From assembly GCA_905192625.1 (NCBI GenBank), contig CAJJLI010000048.1, positions 1 through 9,255 on the forward strand: 9,255 nt of DNA. Direction: 5' to 3'. Numbering within the stretch: the stretch's first letter is position 1; each line of letters begins with the position of its first letter. The notes below the pieces were generated by a model. That model worked only from the letters and a program-made list of their open reading frames with translations, had not been told where the DNA came from and searched no databases. The stretch comes from an uncultured Clostridium sp. (GTDB lineage Bacteria; Bacillota; Clostridia; Lachnospirales; Lachnospiraceae). Positions 8,185 to 9,255 of this stretch are shown here, in pieces. A program made the translations under genes and the position numbers.

Positions 8185-8290
8185 CTACTTCATCTATTGT
8201 TCTACATCATCCGTTGGTTTACAACTTCATTGGTTATCCAATTCGTTTATTTACACCACCTGTTAGCTTACTTTACTTCTTCTATCGTTT
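8185..8290. repeat. Degenerate 17-20-bp direct repeats at and after the end of the small unknown gene
   Basis: Similar units read on the plus strand begin near 8185, 8202, 8221, 8251 and 8273. Examples are CTACTTCATCTATTGTT, CTACATCATCCGTTGGTTT and TTACTTCTTCTATCGTTT. The last unit encodes the C-terminal TIEEVK of the 8268-8648 protein. Other units, in shifting frames, would encode the related strings TIDEVD and PTDDVE. They may be decayed tandem duplications of the gene's 3' end. The copies are poor, so chance similarity in AT-rich DNA is not excluded. Confidence 0.3.
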
Positions 8291-8648
8291 TCATCACAGA
8301 ATCAAGTGTAGATAATTTTATTTCTTCAATGAGCATGTTTTCTGTATGCTCATTTTCTTTCGCAAGCTCCAATTTATTCTTCCAAATTGAATAAATAGTT
8401 CCTATTTTTAAACGTAGTTCATTGCAAAACTCATCGTATTGTTCGGATGCATCCATAGATTTTATTTTTTGTTTTGAAACATTTATGAATGAAGGAATAA
8501 TTTCGTACACATTCTTCTTTATTCGTTCAAAATTAGCCTCATCTTTACATTCATCTTTTAGTAGTTTGTTATGTCGTTCGTCACATTGCTTTTTCTTTTC
8601 CTCTAAAATATTAGTAAGTTCTGATATAAAAGCATCAATTGTTTTCAT
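8268..8648 (-). CDS. Uncharacterised small helical protein
   Basis: I do not recognise a family for this 126-residue protein. It is rich in Lys and Glu, contains no proline except one in EIIPSF near residue 52, and reads as almost entirely alpha-helical, with likely coiled-coil stretches at about 5-45 and 80-125. There is no signal peptide or membrane segment, so it should be cytoplasmic. Its two Cys in the first third (QCDERHNKLLKDEC, residues 22 and 34) and one later (FCNELR) do not form a known metal motif. The start ATG 8648 has a strong AAGGAGT site 6 nt upstream, and a good promoter lies about 55-80 nt before it, so the gene looks real and expressed. It is the first gene of a possible unit with the ArsR-DUF2087 regulator and may act with it, which is inference from position only. 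Confidence 0.8.
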   Translation of the reverse strand: MKTIDAFISELTNILEEKKKQCDERHNKLLKDECKDEANFERIKKNVYEIIPSFINVSKQKIKSMDASEQYDEFCNELRLKIGTIYSIWKNKLELAKENEHTENMLIEEIKLSTLDSVMKTIEEVK

Positions 8649-8701
8649 TTTTTTACTCCTTAAAATTGAATTGTTTTTGAAATATTTTCCTTATGTTTAT
8701 T

Positions 8702-8730
8702 ACAATAACATTCTAATCAACTTATGTCAA
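8702..8730 (-). promoter_or_regulatory. Sigma-A-type promoter of the small unknown gene
   Basis: On the minus strand a perfect TTGACA (8725-8730) is followed after exactly 17 nt by TATTGT (8702-8707), which matches four of six -10 bases. The predicted transcript starts about 45-50 nt before ATG 8648. It lies downstream of the MATE terminator, so this is an independent transcription start. Confidence 0.65.
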
Positions 8731-8731
8731 T

Positions 8732-8760
8732 CTATTTTAACAGTTATCGAATCAAAATAG
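8732..8760. repeat. 7-bp inverted repeat just upstream of the -35 box
   Basis: CTATTTT (8732-8738) and AAAATAG (8754-8760) are reverse complements 15 nt apart. They directly abut the -35 box of the 8702-8730 promoter. This is where an activator, or the nearby ArsR-type protein, could bind. The arms are short and AT-only, so the call is tentative. Confidence 0.3.
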
Positions 8761-8836
8761 TTGTTTTAAATAGAACTATATAATATCAAATACATAATGT
8801 GTTCATTCCATAAACACCTGTGTTGATGAAATGTAT

Positions 8837-8870
8837 AAAAAAAGACCAAGGAAGCATAACATCCTTGGTC
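8837..8870 (-). terminator. Intrinsic terminator of the MATE transporter gene
   Basis: A perfect 9-bp stem, GACCAAGGA (8844-8852) with TCCTTGGTC (8862-8870), has a 9-nt loop. It is followed on the minus strand by seven T (plus-strand A at 8837-8843). It lies 53 nt beyond the stop codon of the transporter. Confidence 0.92.
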
Positions 8871-8923
8871 ACTTGAACTCACCCTGATTTTTTTATTTAC
8901 AGCTCATTTGTCCATTCAGGCTT

Positions 8924-9217
8924 TTATTTACGTATCTTTACAACTTCTTTTCTCCATACCTTGGTTAAGTACAATCCATACAAAATAAAAGCAGATAATG
9001 CGTTACTTATTACAACTGAATACCAAATACTTTGTAATCCCATATGTAACAAGTTCTCACATATAAATAATGTTGCAAAACGAAATACCCACAATCTTGT
9101 AGCATCCACCGCCATTGTAATCATAGTATGCCCAGAGCCTTGAAACAATCCCATTGTAGAATTATACACACCATTGCTCCAACAGTAAAAAGAAAGTATG
9201 GCCGAAGGCATCCACAA
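8924..9217 (-). CDS. MATE-family multidrug/metabolite efflux transporter, C-terminal fragment
   Basis: About 95 residues of the C-terminal end remain, against roughly 450 for an intact MATE protein, which is an inner-membrane antiporter of 12 helices driven by Na+ or H+. STMGLFQGSGHTMITM matches the conserved MATE loop usually seen as FQGxG. It is followed by hydrophobic helices (LWVFRFATLFICENLLHMGL and WYSVVISNALSAFILYGLYL) and a basic tail, KVWRKEVVKIRK. The apparent start, a TTG at 9217, is not a true start. The native frame is cut by a GC-rich block beginning near 9211, which adds an in-frame TGA further upstream. The gene is therefore 5'-truncated at a junction, most likely an assembly join, and its real N-terminus is not in the window. 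Substrate cannot be told. Confidence 0.85.
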   Translation of the reverse strand: MWMPSAILSFYCWSNGVYNSTMGLFQGSGHTMITMAVDATRLWVFRFATLFICENLLHMGLQSIWYSVVISNALSAFILYGLYLTKVWRKEVVKIRK

Positions 9218-9255
9218 CGCCCGGCGAACGCCCGGGCCGCCTCACGCGGGTTGTG
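9211..9255. other. GC-rich block foreign to the window, with nested inverted repeats
   Basis: 34 of these 45 bases are G or C, in sharp contrast to the AT-rich DNA beside it. CACAAC (9213-9218) pairs with GTTGTG (9250-9255). Inside are a hairpin GCCCGG/CCGGGC (9219-9224 with 9232-9237) and a smaller CGC/GCG hairpin (9238-9240 with 9246-9248). It interrupts the MATE frame. It may be a chimeric join to a high-GC genome, or the end of an inserted element; the window ends before this can be decided. Confidence 0.6.

Noticed and set aside
8158..8760. Overlapping plus-strand frames with hydrophobic translations
   Set aside because: They are antisense shadows of the helical protein gene; the Phe/Ser-rich text comes from reversed Lys/Glu codons and gives a false look of membrane segments.
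9211..9255. Similarity of the GC-rich T-shaped fold to viral terminal repeats
   Set aside because: Short GC-rich palindromes resemble each other by chance, and nothing else in the window is viral.

Overview
The window is AT-rich and every recognisable gene lies on the minus strand. Strong AAGGAGG-type ribosome binding sites, TTGACA-type promoters, a CcpA-like cre box and short stem plus T-run terminators point to a low-GC Firmicute. The best guess is a plant-polysaccharide-degrading Clostridia/Lachnospiraceae member of the Lachnoclostridium type. The genus is inferred from protein style, not proven.

Layout in transcription order (right to left). (1) About 9211-9255 is a GC-rich block unlike the rest, abutting the C-terminal third of a MATE-family efflux transporter (8924-9217), which ends at a clear intrinsic terminator (8837-8870). 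(2) A promoter at 8702-8730 drives a small uncharacterised helical protein (8268-8648), followed after 154 nt by an ArsR-type winged-helix regulator with a C-terminal DUF2087 domain (7565-8113). (3) A short M29-family metallo-aminopeptidase-like protein (6420-7415) is closed by a strong terminator (6350-6389). (4) A gene-free stretch (5777-6349) has, in the part next to the big gene, a perfect cre consensus, a second LacI-type palindrome and a 10-bp inverted repeat. (5) A very large secreted pectinase (5776 to the left edge, at least 1,925 codons) has a signal peptide, several beta-sandwich modules, a complete CE8 pectin methylesterase domain with all catalytic residues, an FN3 domain, a LamG-like domain, and the first ~30 residues of what looks like a PL9-type pectate lyase.

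How the genes work together: the pectinase would be exported and would de-esterify pectin with its CE8 part, producing the polygalacturonate that a lyase domain on the same chain could cut. The cre box suggests carbon catabolite repression. The other genes have no evident link to pectin; the regulator, the unknown protein and perhaps the peptidase may form one loose transcription unit.

Both ends look artificial or recombined. At the left, the lyase frame loses its expected sequence at about base 50 and a different frame becomes the protein-like one. At the right, a block with 34 G/C in 45 bases closes the MATE frame with a stop. The simplest reading is chimeric joins in an assembly, so edge genes should be treated as truncated by the data. 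I did not find a convincing new multi-gene system. The most interesting content is the pectinase architecture with its control region, and the unknown-protein plus ArsR-DUF2087 pair.
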